A stretch of DNA of 64,000 nt from Rhodococcus globerulus NBRC 14531. Its GTDB lineage: Bacteria > Actinomycetota > Actinomycetes > Mycobacteriales > Mycobacteriaceae. Under the pieces are notes generated by a model that saw only the letters and a list, made by a program, of their open reading frames with translations, had not been told where the DNA came from and made no database searches. The DNA lies in the NCBI RefSeq assembly GCF_001894805.1, contig NZ_BCWX01000002.1, positions 496,001 to 560,000 on the forward strand. The letters run 5' to 3'. This document shows positions 25,415-34,070 of the stretch, piece after piece. The position numbers and the translations under genes are program-made. Each line of letters starts with the position of its first letter. Position 1 is the first letter of the stretch.

Positions 25415-27208
25415 ATGACGGCCATCGTTCCCGAACCCACCTCTACCGCGGATCGTGACGGTCTGGTGGAGATGGCGTGGGATCCCATCACCCGCATCGT
25501 CGGAAGTCTGGGCATCTACACCAAGATCGACTTCGCGAACCGGGAAGTTGTGGAATGCCACAGCACGTCGTCGATCTTCCGCGGCTATTCCCTGTTCATG
25601 AAGGGGAAGGATCCGCGCGACGCGCATTTCATCACCAGTCGTATCTGCGGTATTTGTGGAGACAACCACGCGACGTGCTCGTGCTACACCCAGAACATGG
25701 CGTATGGCGTAAAACCACCGCATCTGGGCGAGTGGATAGTCAATCTCGGTGAAGCCGCAGAATACATGTTCGACCACAACATCTTTCAAGAGAATCTTGT
25801 TGCGGTCGACTACTGCGAGAAGATGGTGTCCGAGACCAATCCCGGTGTCCTGGCGCAGGCGGAGCACACCCGCTGCCGGCACGAGGATCAGCACGGTTAC
25901 CGCACCATCGCCGACATCATGCGCACTCTCAATCCGTTCACCGGCGAGTTCTACCGTGAGGCCCTTCAGGTTTCACGTTCGACCCGTGAAATGTTCTGTC
26001 TGATGGAGGGCCGTCACGTTCATCCGTCGACGCTCTATCCGGGCGGCGTCGGAACAGTGGCCACCATCGAACTGATGACCGACTACATGACGCGGTTGAT
26101 GCGCTACGTGGAGTTCATGAAGAAGGTCGTGCCCATGCACGACGATCTGTTCGACTTCTTCTACGAAGCCCTGCCCGGTTACGAGAAGGTAGGTCTGCGT
26201 CGGACTCTTCTTGGATGCTGGGGGTCGTTCCAGGATCCGGAATTCTGCAATTTCGAGTACAAGGACATGACCGAGTGGGGACGCAAGATGTTCGTGACCC
26301 CCGGAATCGTGGTCGATGGCAAACTGATCACGACCGATCTGGTCGATATCAATCTCGGTATCCGAATCATGCTGGGCTCTTCGTATTACGAGGATTGGAA
26401 AGACCAGGAGATGTTTGTCGAGACCGACCCTCTCGGTAACGCGGTGGATCGGCGTCACCCCTGGAATCAGCACACCAACCCTCATCCGCAGAAGCGTGAT
26501 CTGGAGGACAAGTACAGCTGGGTGATGTCGCCTCGATGGTTCGACGGCAAAGACAATCTTGCTCTCGATACCGGCGGCGGCGCACTCGCCCGCTTGTGGA
26601 GCACGGCGCTGGCGGAGTTGGTCGACATCGGCTACGTCAAGTCCACCGGACACAGCGTGCAGATCAATCTGCCCAAGACAGCGCTGAAGGGGCCGGTCAC
26701 ACTCGAGTGGCACATCCCCGAACACGGGAGCAACACGCTCGAAAGGAACCGTGCACGTACGTATTTCCAGGCATACGCGGCCGCATCGGCGTTACATTTT
26801 GCGGAGAAGGCTTTGGTGGAGATTCGCGCCGGCCGGACCAAGACGTGGGAATCGTTCGAAGTTCCGGACGAGGGTATCGGCTGCGGCTTCACCGAAGCCG
26901 TCCGCGGAGTTCTTTCCCACCACATGGTGATTCGGGACGGCAAGATTGCGAACTACCACCCGTACCCGCCAACTCCGTGGAACGCGAGCCCGCGTGACAG
27001 CTACGGCACTCCCGGGCCGTACGAGGATGCGGTGCAAGGTCAGCCGATCTTCGAGGAGAACGATCGGGACAATTTCAAGGGTATCGACATCATGCGCACA
27101 GTCCGCAGTTTCGACCCGTGCCTGCCGTGTGGCGTTCACATGTATCTCGGTGGCGGTAAGACCATCGAGAAACTGCATTCGCCGACACAATCCGTGACGG
27201 GGGAGTAG
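25415..27208 (+). CDS. hhyL: [NiFe] hydrogenase large subunit, group 1h
   Basis: The large subunit holds the NiFe(CN)2CO site that splits H2. The 597-residue protein has both signature motifs: L1 SRICGICGDNHATCS (about residues 75-89) and L2 DPCLPCGVHMYLGGG near the C terminus. After the last ligand region there are about 22 residues (to SVTGE), the piece normally removed by a maturation protease, which is encoded at 30997. ATG 25415 follows GGGAGGCACTGAC. With hhyS it should form an oxygen-tolerant, high-affinity enzyme, consistent with aerobic soil actinomycetes living partly on atmospheric H2. Confidence 0.96.
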   Translation: MTAIVPEPTSTADRDGLVEMAWDPITRIVGSLGIYTKIDFANREVVECHSTSSIFRGYSLFMKGKDPRDAHFITSRICGICGDNHATCSCYTQNMAYGVKPPHLGEWIVNLGEAAEYMFDHNIFQENLVAVDYCEKMVSETNPGVLAQAEHTRCRHEDQHGYRTIADIMRTLNPFTGEFYREALQVSRSTREMFCLMEGRHVHPSTLYPGGVGTVATIELMTDYMTRLMRYVEFMKKVVPMHDDLFDFFYEALPGYEKVGLRRTLLGCWGSFQDPEFCNFEYKDMTEWGRKMFVTPGIVVDGKLITTDLVDINLGIRIMLGSSYYEDWKDQEMFVETDPLGNAVDRRHPWNQHTNPHPQKRDLEDKYSWVMSPRWFDGKDNLALDTGGGALARLWSTALAELVDIGYVKSTGHSVQINLPKTALKGPVTLEWHIPEHGSNTLERNRARTYFQAYAAASALHFAEKALVEIRAGRTKTWESFEVPDEGIGCGFTEAVRGVLSHHMVIRDGKIANYHPYPPTPWNASPRDSYGTPGPYEDAVQGQPIFEENDRDNFKGIDIMRTVRSFDPCLPCGVHMYLGGGKTIEKLHSPTQSVTGE

Positions 27209-27211
27209 CCC

Positions 27212-28210
27212 GTGGTGCACGGTGACAGGGAGCGCGGTGACAGGGAGCGCGGTGAGAACGCGAGCGGTGCACCGCCTGGTGACTACTGGCGTGGAGCGGG
27301 CGAACGCATCGAAACTCTGTTGCAGGCCAGCGCAGGGGGCGGACCGGTAGCACGTGATCGTGCAGAGCAACTGGTGCGTGAAGTAGTGCAACTCTACGGC
27401 GCAGCTCTCGAACGCACTGTGCACCTTGCGGATTCCGCGATGGTGGATGAGATGACCCGTGACGACCTGATCTCGAGCCTTCTGCTCGTGCATGGCCTAC
27501 ATCCGCACGACGTGGAAACCCGCATACGTACGGCGCTGGACAGTGTGCGCCCGTACCTCGGGTCGCACGGCGGCGACGTCGAGTTGATCGAGGTGACCGA
27601 TGGTGTGGTGCGGTTGCGGCTGCTCGGTAGCTGCAACAGTTGTCCGTCGTCGTCCGTCACGCTCGAATCGGCCGTGCAGGACGCCGTGACGGCTGCGGCG
27701 CCCGAGACGAGCGGCATCGAGGTCGAGACCCCAACCGAACATGAGCCCAAAGCTGGTGTGATCTCGGCGCAGTCGCTGTTCTCGCACATCCACCACGACG
27801 CCGCCGGCCACTGGATCGGTGTGCCGGAGTTCGCCGAGGTCGGCGAAGGTGAGGTGGCAGGTTTTTGTGTCGAAGGCGCAGATCTGTTGGTATGCAGGCT
27901 CGGCGACACCCTGTACGCCTACCGCGATCACTGTCCGGTCTGTGATCGCTCGATGGCGGGGGCGATGCTGGAGCGAATGATGGGGCGACCCGCACGTAGC
28001 GGCGTGGTGCTGACCTGTCCGAACTGCGGCACTCACTACGACGTCCGAACTGCAGGCGCGCGCGTCGATGCCCGTGCCGGTGTTGATGCCGGGGCGGAAC
28101 ATCTTGCGCCCCTGCCGCTTCTACCTCGCGACGGGGTCCTGTCGGTGGCAGTGCCTGGCAGTGCTGCACCGGGAAGTTCAGCAGCTGACGTTCAGGTATC
28201 GGTGATGTAG
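27212..28210 (+). CDS. NifU-domain / Rieske-like fusion protein of the hydrogenase operon
   Basis: A 332-residue two-part Fe-S protein. The middle (about residues 105-175) is a NifU C-terminal scaffold domain with GSCNSCPSSSVTLESAV. The C-terminal part (about 190-320) resembles a Rieske fold but with the pairs HCPVC and CPNCGTHYDV in place of the usual Cys-x-His/Cys-xx-His set. It may assemble clusters for HhyS, relay electrons from it, or both; neither is shown. The start GTG 27212 follows GGGGGAG and lies three bases after hhyL. The first residues contain a duplicated GDRERG encoded by a 15-base repeat. Confidence 0.82.
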   Translation: MVHGDRERGDRERGENASGAPPGDYWRGAGERIETLLQASAGGGPVARDRAEQLVREVVQLYGAALERTVHLADSAMVDEMTRDDLISSLLLVHGLHPHDVETRIRTALDSVRPYLGSHGGDVELIEVTDGVVRLRLLGSCNSCPSSSVTLESAVQDAVTAAAPETSGIEVETPTEHEPKAGVISAQSLFSHIHHDAAGHWIGVPEFAEVGEGEVAGFCVEGADLLVCRLGDTLYAYRDHCPVCDRSMAGAMLERMMGRPARSGVVLTCPNCGTHYDVRTAGARVDARAGVDAGAEHLAPLPLLPRDGVLSVAVPGSAAPGSSAADVQVSVM

Positions 28211-28827
28211 TGGCAAAATCCACTGTGGGAGAGGTTCTCACGAGAATAGCGTCGGCGCGATCGGTGCCAACCGGTCCGCGATGCGAGATGTGCGCGGTCG
28301 GCATCGGCGAGGACCATCAGCATGTCGTCGATGTCTCGGTGCGCGCCCTGATGTGCGTCTGTCGACCGTGTTACCTCCTTTTTGCCCCGGTGGACGCTGA
28401 TCTGCGGTACAAGGCAGTTCCGGATCGATACGATGAACTCGACGATTTCGAGCTGGGCCCTGGTCGATGGGAATCACTGGAAATTCCGGTGAATCTGGCG
28501 TTCTTCTTCCGCAATTCCGTGTTGGACAAATTCATCGCGTTTTATCCCGGTCCGGCGGGGGCCACGGAATCCGAGCTACCCATCGAAGCTTTCGAGGCGG
28601 TGCTGCGGGAAAATCCTCGAACGAGCACGATGCGAGCAGACGTCGAGGCCTTGATTGTTCACGTTGTTCCGGGCGAGGTGGCTCCCCGATGTTTCATTGT
28701 GCCGATCGACGCCTGTTACGAGTTGGTAGGGCGATTGCGGAAGGTGTGGCGCGGTTTCGACGGCGGCCAGGATGCGCACACCGAGATCGCGGAGTTCTTC
28801 CACAGAGTCGAGGAACGGTCGCGATGA
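28210..28827 (+). CDS. Hydrogenase-operon protein, DUF5947-like
   Basis: A 205-residue soluble protein that I match to the DUF5947 family from its pattern and neighbours. The N terminus holds a CxxC-type zinc or Fe-S knuckle pair: RCEMCAVGIGEDHQH and then CVCRPCYLLF (about residues 24-60). The remainder is a mixed alpha/beta domain with RWESLEIPVNLAFFF. GTG 28210 overlaps the previous stop by one base, and the stop overlaps the next ATG. Members occur beside group 1h hydrogenases; the role is unknown, perhaps in maturation or electron transfer. Confidence 0.75.
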   Translation: MAKSTVGEVLTRIASARSVPTGPRCEMCAVGIGEDHQHVVDVSVRALMCVCRPCYLLFAPVDADLRYKAVPDRYDELDDFELGPGRWESLEIPVNLAFFFRNSVLDKFIAFYPGPAGATESELPIEAFEAVLRENPRTSTMRADVEALIVHVVPGEVAPRCFIVPIDACYELVGRLRKVWRGFDGGQDAHTEIAEFFHRVEERSR

Positions 28828-29462
28828 CCGCCTTGGAGTTCTCCGTCGTGGACATCATGGTCGACCCGTACGCGGTGACCCCCAATCTCGTAGTGAAACT
28901 GAAGATTTCGGAGTCCACCGGAACACCTGTCCGGGCGCTGGCCGTGCGAGCACAGGTTCGGATCGAACCACACCGCCGGCCGTACTCCGCATCTGAAGAA
29001 GACGCGCTGCTCGATTTGTTCGGTCGGCGTGAACGTTGGTCGAGTACGCTACGAACCTTCCTCTGGATGGAATGCTCGACGGTGGTCCAGGGGTTCTCCG
29101 GAGTCACCGCCGCCGATCTTCCTATGCCGTGTACGTACGACGTCGCGGTGACCGCATCCAAGTACATGCATGCCCTGCAGGACGGCACGGTGCCGGTAGT
29201 CGTGCTACTGAGCGGCACCGTCTTCACCGACGGCAGTCGCGGATTCTCGGTCGAGCAAATTCCGTGGGACAGATCGGCGTCGTACGAGATGCCGGTGGCC
29301 ACGTGGAAGCACATGATCGAGACGCATTACCCGGGTTCGGGTTGGGTACGCCTCGATCATGACACCATTGCCGAACTCACCCGGTTCAAAGCCACACACG
29401 GTTACACCGACTTGGAATCCACGGTCGGCGCGCTCTTGGCGGGGATCGAGGTGCCGCAATGA
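28824..29462 (+). CDS. Hydrogenase-operon protein, DUF6084-like
   Basis: A 212-residue protein with no signal peptide or membrane segment. It begins TALEFSVVDIMVDPYAVTPNL and looks like an all-beta N-terminal half (RALAVRAQVRIEPHRRPYS) followed by a helical C-terminal half with WKHMIETHYPGSGWVRL. I associate it with DUF6084, a family found in actinobacterial hydrogenase operons. ATG 28824 overlaps the preceding stop codon (ATGA) and its own stop overlaps the next start, so it is translationally coupled on both sides. No catalytic motif is recognised. Confidence 0.72.
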   Translation: MTALEFSVVDIMVDPYAVTPNLVVKLKISESTGTPVRALAVRAQVRIEPHRRPYSASEEDALLDLFGRRERWSSTLRTFLWMECSTVVQGFSGVTAADLPMPCTYDVAVTASKYMHALQDGTVPVVVLLSGTVFTDGSRGFSVEQIPWDRSASYEMPVATWKHMIETHYPGSGWVRLDHDTIAELTRFKATHGYTDLESTVGALLAGIEVPQ

Positions 29463-30874
29463 CACACGCGGGTGTCGACCATGACGTTCGAGCCGTAGCC
29501 GACGCGATCCTGTACGAGGGGTACCTGCTCTACCCGTACCGGGCGAACTCGGGAAAGAACCAGTCACGCTGGCAGTTCGGTGTGCTCGGTCCACCGGGGG
29601 CATCAGAGTTGGGTGTCGGTGAGCAATCAGGGATGTCGGCCCAAGCCGTCGTGGCCGCGGATGCCGGCGAACTGCGTGTCACGTTGCGGTTTCTCCACCT
29701 TCAGCGCCGAACAGTCCAACGACGTATCGATCCGGACGGCTGGGAGTCAGTGCATCACGTGACTTCCGGTGACCACGAATGGATTTCGTGGGACGAAGCA
29801 AGTGAATGTGAGATCGAGTCGGGTCCGTACCGGCTCACGGACCTTGGCGAAGGGCGAAGCCTGGCCTTCGAGGTTCCGGCCTTTTCGGAGATCGAACCGA
29901 TCCTGGATGCGACCGGCGCATCTATCGGTCGGATTGTGCGCACCCGGGCTGCGCTGTCCGGACTCGTTGATCTTCGGGCTGCGTCGGGGAGGCCTGATCA
30001 GGTTGTGCTGTCGATGGATGTTCGAAACACCACCGCGATCGTGGCCGTCGACAAGCATTCGGCGCCGGCGTATTCCATGCTCGGGGCGCATGTGATCATG
30101 CAGTGCGATACGCCGTCGTTCATCTCACTTTTCAGCGTGAATGACGAGCAGACACACGAATACCCGTTGATTCAAGATCGGTGCTATCCGGTGTTGGCCG
30201 GTACCCCGAATCCAGCGTTGCCGGACCGCTCGACCACGGTTCTGGTATCGCCGATCATTCTGTACGACTTTCCCGTGATCGCGGGGCAAAGTGAAGGATC
30301 GCTGTTCGATTCCACCGAAATCGACGAGATCCTGTCGCTGCGCATTCTGACGATGACGGACGAGGAGAAAGCGCAGGCGCGGGCGACAGATCCGAAAGCC
30401 GCCGAGATCATCGATCGTTGTGAGGCCCTGACACCCGAAGGGTTTGCCGACCTTCACGGAGTGCTTCGTGATCCTCATGCCGGGCAGGAAGACGGGCAGG
30501 GAAACTCGGCTCCCATGCTTCCCGAAGTGCCAGACGGTGTCGACTGGTGGTCGCCCGAGGCCGATACGAGGGTGTCGCCGCGAATCGACGGCATCTTGGT
30601 GGGCGGTGTGCGGATAGCCGGGGGAAGCACCGTACGCGTGCATCCGTCGCGGCGGGCCGACGCTCAGGACCTGTTTTTCGACGGCAAGCTCGCTCGCGTT
30701 GCCACCATCCACGAAGACGTGGACGGCGACATTCACGTAGGGGTGACGCTGCTCGACGATCCCGCGGCCGACCTGCACAACTGGTACGGCCGCTATCTGT
30801 ATTTTGCTCCGGACGAGGTGGAACCGGTGCCCGGAGCGCAGACGCAGAGCAATCGAGAGGAGAACACACAATGA
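29459..30874 (+). CDS. Uncharacterised 471-residue hydrogenase-operon protein
   Basis: I do not recognise this family by a named function. The protein starts with a helical stretch containing AILYEGYLLYPYRANSGKNQ and continues as a large beta-rich domain (repeated strand-like segments, for example RYLYFAPDEVEPVPG near the end). No Cys-rich cluster site, signal peptide or membrane helix is visible. Its first codon overlaps the DUF6084 stop and its last codons overlap the 39-residue membrane peptide gene, so it belongs to the hydrogenase unit. A structural or assembly role in the hydrogenase complex is possible. Confidence 0.7.
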   Translation: MTHAGVDHDVRAVADAILYEGYLLYPYRANSGKNQSRWQFGVLGPPGASELGVGEQSGMSAQAVVAADAGELRVTLRFLHLQRRTVQRRIDPDGWESVHHVTSGDHEWISWDEASECEIESGPYRLTDLGEGRSLAFEVPAFSEIEPILDATGASIGRIVRTRAALSGLVDLRAASGRPDQVVLSMDVRNTTAIVAVDKHSAPAYSMLGAHVIMQCDTPSFISLFSVNDEQTHEYPLIQDRCYPVLAGTPNPALPDRSTTVLVSPIILYDFPVIAGQSEGSLFDSTEIDEILSLRILTMTDEEKAQARATDPKAAEIIDRCEALTPEGFADLHGVLRDPHAGQEDGQGNSAPMLPEVPDGVDWWSPEADTRVSPRIDGILVGGVRIAGGSTVRVHPSRRADAQDLFFDGKLARVATIHEDVDGDIHVGVTLLDDPAADLHNWYGRYLYFAPDEVEPVPGAQTQSNREENTQ

Positions 30875-30990
30875 GGGGCATGGGAATGCTGTCGACGGTA
30901 CTTCTCGGCGCAACAGCGATCGCTGCGGCCGTCGTGTTGGTGGTGTCGATGCCGGATATTCAACGGTATCTACGGATGCGAAAGATGTAG
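30871..30990 (+). CDS. 39-residue single-helix membrane protein (DUF6893-like)
   Basis: A very small protein with one transmembrane helix (LLGATAIAAAVVLVVSM) and a basic C-terminal tail (RYLRMRKM), so the tail should face the cytoplasm. ATG 30871 follows GAGAGGAG and overlaps the previous stop by four bases. It is too short for most gene finders. Its place in the middle of the operon suggests a membrane anchor or adaptor that ties the soluble HhySL enzyme to the respiratory chain; this is inference. I associate it with DUF6893 from memory of similar operons. Confidence 0.72.
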   Translation: MRGMGMLSTVLLGATAIAAAVVLVVSMPDIQRYLRMRKM

Positions 30991-30996
30991 TCACGC

Positions 30997-31485
30997 ATGC
31001 GCGTTCTGGTTGCGGGTGTCGGGAATATCTTTCTCGGCGACGACGGGTTCGGGCCCGAAGTCGTGCGGGTGCTGCAACAGGAGCAACTGCCGGCGGGAGT
31101 GCAGTTGGTGGACTACGGAATTCGAGGGGTGCACCTGGCCTACGACCTTCTGGAATCGTGGGAGGCCTTGGTGCTGATCGACGCGCTGCCGCCGAGCGGG
31201 AAACCCGGCGCGGTCGAGGTATTCGAGCTGGAGGCCGAAAGGGATGACAGCACGGCAAGGTTCGACGCGCATTCGTTGGATCCGAACTCCGTGTTCTCCA
31301 GTCTGCGGGCGCTCGGTGGAACAGCGCCGCGAACGTTTGTCGTTGGTGCGCACGTCGAATCGGTGGACGAGGGGATGGGATTGACACCACAGGTTCAGGC
31401 TGCCGTGAGCGGCGCCGCGTCAGTTGTCATGGGCCTTGTCAGGTCGATGGCGGCGGACGCCGCAACCGCTGATCAGGGGGCATGA
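30997..31485 (+). CDS. Hydrogenase maturation endopeptidase (HyaD/HupD family)
   Basis: A 162-residue nickel-dependent protease that clips the C-terminal extension of the large subunit after NiFe insertion. It shows the family start VAGVGNIFLGDDGFGPEVV, where the metal-binding acidic residue is Asp (DD) and not the commoner Glu, the central LVDYGIRGVHLAYDLL and the histidine motif VVGAHVESV. The most likely substrate is the ~22-residue tail of HhyL encoded 4 kb upstream. ATG 30997 lies six bases after the small membrane protein gene. It overlaps hypC by no coding sequence if hypC starts at 31488. Confidence 0.9.
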   Translation: MRVLVAGVGNIFLGDDGFGPEVVRVLQQEQLPAGVQLVDYGIRGVHLAYDLLESWEALVLIDALPPSGKPGAVEVFELEAERDDSTARFDAHSLDPNSVFSSLRALGGTAPRTFVVGAHVESVDEGMGLTPQVQAAVSGAASVVMGLVRSMAADAATADQGA

Positions 31486-31487
31486 CC

Positions 31488-31757
31488 ATGTGCCTGGGTA
31501 TCCCTGGACGCGTCGTGGCGCTGCTCGACGGATACGGCGGACAACTGGCGCTCGTCGATGTGGAAGGTGCGGCGCGCAAGGTGAATATCGGGATGCTCGA
31601 TGAGAATACCGTCGGCGCAGGTGACTGGGTTGTCATCCATATGGGCTTTGCCGTCGAGAAGGTGGACGCGACCGGCGCTGCCGAGGCGCTTGCGGGTTTG
31701 GAGCTGATGGGTCGATCACGCCCCGAGGTCGAGGGCGAGGGCGGGGGCGAGCCATGA
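31488..31757 (+). CDS. hypC: Hydrogenase maturation chaperone HypC (first copy)
   Basis: HypC carries the Fe(CN)2CO unit with HypD and hands it to the large subunit. ATG 31488 is chosen over ATG 31482 because it puts the essential cysteine at position 2 (MCLGIPGRVVALL). The protein is 89 residues with an OB-like core (KVNIGMLDENTVGAGDWVV and HMGFAVEKVD) and an acidic Gly/Glu-rich tail. A second, different HypC is encoded at 34071; the two share the N-terminal motif but diverge after about residue 20. The stop overlaps the hypF start. Confidence 0.9.
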   Translation: MCLGIPGRVVALLDGYGGQLALVDVEGAARKVNIGMLDENTVGAGDWVVIHMGFAVEKVDATGAAEALAGLELMGRSRPEVEGEGGGEP

Positions 31758-34054
31758 TCACCGCCATCCGACTTCATGTTCAGGGGGTGGTGCAGGGAGT
31801 CGGATTCAGACCGTTCGTGTATTCACTCGCAACCGAATTGGGGCTGACGGGCACGGTGGGCAACTCGCCGCGAGGAGTGGTGATCGACCTCGAGGGCGAG
31901 GATCTATCGCTCGCGGAGTTCGCGACAGTACTGCGGGTGCGCCAGCCGCCGTTGGCCAGGATCGACTCGGTGGAGTGCGTGCCTGCTCAGGCGTGTGGGC
32001 GGGCCGGGTTTCGGATCGTGGACACGGACACGACGACTGCAGGGCGGACGTTGGCACCGCCTGATGTTGCGACCTGCGACGATTGCCTGCGCGAGATGGC
32101 CGACCCGGGGAACAGGCGGTATCGGCATCCGTTCATCACGTGCACCAACTGTGGTCCACGGTTCACGATCATCGAGGAACTTCCGTACGACCGGGCAGCG
32201 ACAACGATGCGCGGGTTTCCGATGTGCTCGGAATGCGCGGCCGAGTACGCCGATCCACGTAATCGTCGCTTTCATGCGCAGCCGATTGCGTGTCCGCAGT
32301 GTGGCCCGACCCTGACCTTCGTCGATACAGACGCAGATGCTGCTGCCGTGCCCGTGAACGGCGAAAATGCCGTACACCGGGCGCGAGAGTTTTTGCGCGA
32401 CGGCAAGATTGTTGCAGTCAAAGGCATCGGGGGGTATCACCTGGCGTGCGATGCCCGAAACGAGTCGGCAGTACAGGAACTACGAGCTCGTAAGCGCCGC
32501 CGCGGTAAGCCGCTTGCCGTGATGGTGCGAGATATCAACGGTGCGTACGCGGTGGGACGGGTCAACGAGACGCAGTCGCGGGCGCTGACCGAATGCTCGC
32601 GCCCGATCGTGTTGGTGGACAAGGCGTCGAAGTACGACCTTGCGCCTTCGGTTGCGCCGGGAATCCCGGACATCGGAATTATGCTGGCGTACAACCCGAT
32701 CCAGAACCTCCTGCTCGGTCTTCCCGGTGATGCGGCTGGGCCGACAGCGCTGGTGATGACGTCGGCGAACCTCGGTGGTGAACCAATCCTGTTCCGCGGC
32801 ACTGATCTGGAAAGAGTGTCCGCACTGGCAGACAGTGTCCTGACCCACGATCGCCCGATTCGGGTGCCGTGCGACGATTCCGTCCAGCGTGTAGTCGACG
32901 GCCGCCGAGTGATGCTTCGCCGTTCCCGCGGATATGCACCTTTGCCGATCGAACTGCCATTGGACGTCGCACCGATTCTGGCGGTGGGCGCAGATCTGAA
33001 GAACACCTTCGTGATTGCCGACGGAACGTCCGCCTGGCCGAGTCAACATATCGGAGACATGGGTGATGTTGCCGTGTTGGACGGGTTCGCGGCGGCCCGG
33101 ACACACTTCGAATCGATTACCGGCGTCACCCCGAGTCAGGTTGTGTGCGACGAACATCCCCGGTACCACTCGTCGGCGTGGGCCAGAAGGCATGCGGCGG
33201 GACGGCCGGTGCGCACTGTGGGACATCATCACGCGCATATCGCCGCGGTGATGGGTGAGAACGGCTGTGACGGCTCCGAACCGGTTATCGGAATGGCCTT
33301 CGACGGAACGGGCTACGGAGCGGACGGAGCGGTGTGGGGCGGGGAGATGCTGCTCGCCACGTACAAAGGTTTCCGTCGTCTAGCGCATCTCGGGTACGTA
33401 GCGCTGCCGGGCGGTGACGCCGGCGTGGAACGTCCGTACCGCATGGCGATGTCGCACCTGCGTTCGGCGGGAATCGGCTGGGACAGTGAGCTTCCACCAG
33501 TTGCAGCGTGTCCGGCTCGTGAACGCTCCGTCCTCGGTCATCAGTTGGAGACGGGATTCGGCTGTGTGGAGACTTCCAGTATGGGGCGGCTTTTCGATGC
33601 CGTTGCCGCACTTGCCGGTGTCCGCCAAAGTGTGGAGTACGAGGCTCAGGCAGCAATCGAATTGGAAGGCATATCCCGGGGAATCGACTGCGGCAGTGAG
33701 TACTACGTGTTCGGTGAACGCGAAGATGCCGGCGGGTCGTGGATCGCCGATCCCGGTCCGGTCATACGTTCCGTGGTTGACGACTTACGGAACGGTGTGT
33801 CGGCAGGTGTGATCGGTGCGCGCTTCCACGAGAGTGTTGCGCGTTTGGTAGTGACCTGGGCGCAGGCAGCGCGCGCCGCAGCCGGCGTCGACGACGTTGC
33901 CTTGAGTGGCGGTGTCTTCCAGAATCCGTTACTCCTGGCGCGGGCGCGGGTACTGCTGTCAGACGCTGGATTCCGCCCGCTGACGCACCACGAGTTACCG
34001 CCGAACGACGGTGGTCTTGCGTACGGCCAAGTGCTGGTCGGGAGTTCGCGATGA
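31754..34054 (+). CDS. hypF: Carbamoyltransferase HypF
   Basis: HypF makes the thiocarboxamide on HypE from carbamoyl phosphate, the source of the cyanide ligands. The 766 residues show all four parts: acylphosphatase-like (VQGVVQGVGFRPFVY), two zinc fingers (CDDCLREM...CTNCGPRF and CSECAAEY...CPQCGPTL), a YrdC-like domain (GGYHLACDARNES, KRRRGKPLAVMV) and a Kae1-like carbamoyltransferase domain (GHHHAHIAAVMGENG and DGTGYGADGAVWGGE). It overlaps hypC by four bases. A second hypC follows 16 bases later. Confidence 0.97.
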   Translation: MITAIRLHVQGVVQGVGFRPFVYSLATELGLTGTVGNSPRGVVIDLEGEDLSLAEFATVLRVRQPPLARIDSVECVPAQACGRAGFRIVDTDTTTAGRTLAPPDVATCDDCLREMADPGNRRYRHPFITCTNCGPRFTIIEELPYDRAATTMRGFPMCSECAAEYADPRNRRFHAQPIACPQCGPTLTFVDTDADAAAVPVNGENAVHRAREFLRDGKIVAVKGIGGYHLACDARNESAVQELRARKRRRGKPLAVMVRDINGAYAVGRVNETQSRALTECSRPIVLVDKASKYDLAPSVAPGIPDIGIMLAYNPIQNLLLGLPGDAAGPTALVMTSANLGGEPILFRGTDLERVSALADSVLTHDRPIRVPCDDSVQRVVDGRRVMLRRSRGYAPLPIELPLDVAPILAVGADLKNTFVIADGTSAWPSQHIGDMGDVAVLDGFAAARTHFESITGVTPSQVVCDEHPRYHSSAWARRHAAGRPVRTVGHHHAHIAAVMGENGCDGSEPVIGMAFDGTGYGADGAVWGGEMLLATYKGFRRLAHLGYVALPGGDAGVERPYRMAMSHLRSAGIGWDSELPPVAACPARERSVLGHQLETGFGCVETSSMGRLFDAVAALAGVRQSVEYEAQAAIELEGISRGIDCGSEYYVFGEREDAGGSWIADPGPVIRSVVDDLRNGVSAGVIGARFHESVARLVVTWAQAARAAAGVDDVALSGGVFQNPLLLARARVLLSDAGFRPLTHHELPPNDGGLAYGQVLVGSSR

Positions 34055-34070
34055 AGTCAGGAGGGTAGCC

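Noticed and set aside
24029-25894. 621-codon minus-strand frame across the hydrogenase small-subunit region
   Set aside because: It covers parts of hypB, hhyS and hhyL on the wrong strand and spans their promoter; no motif supports it.
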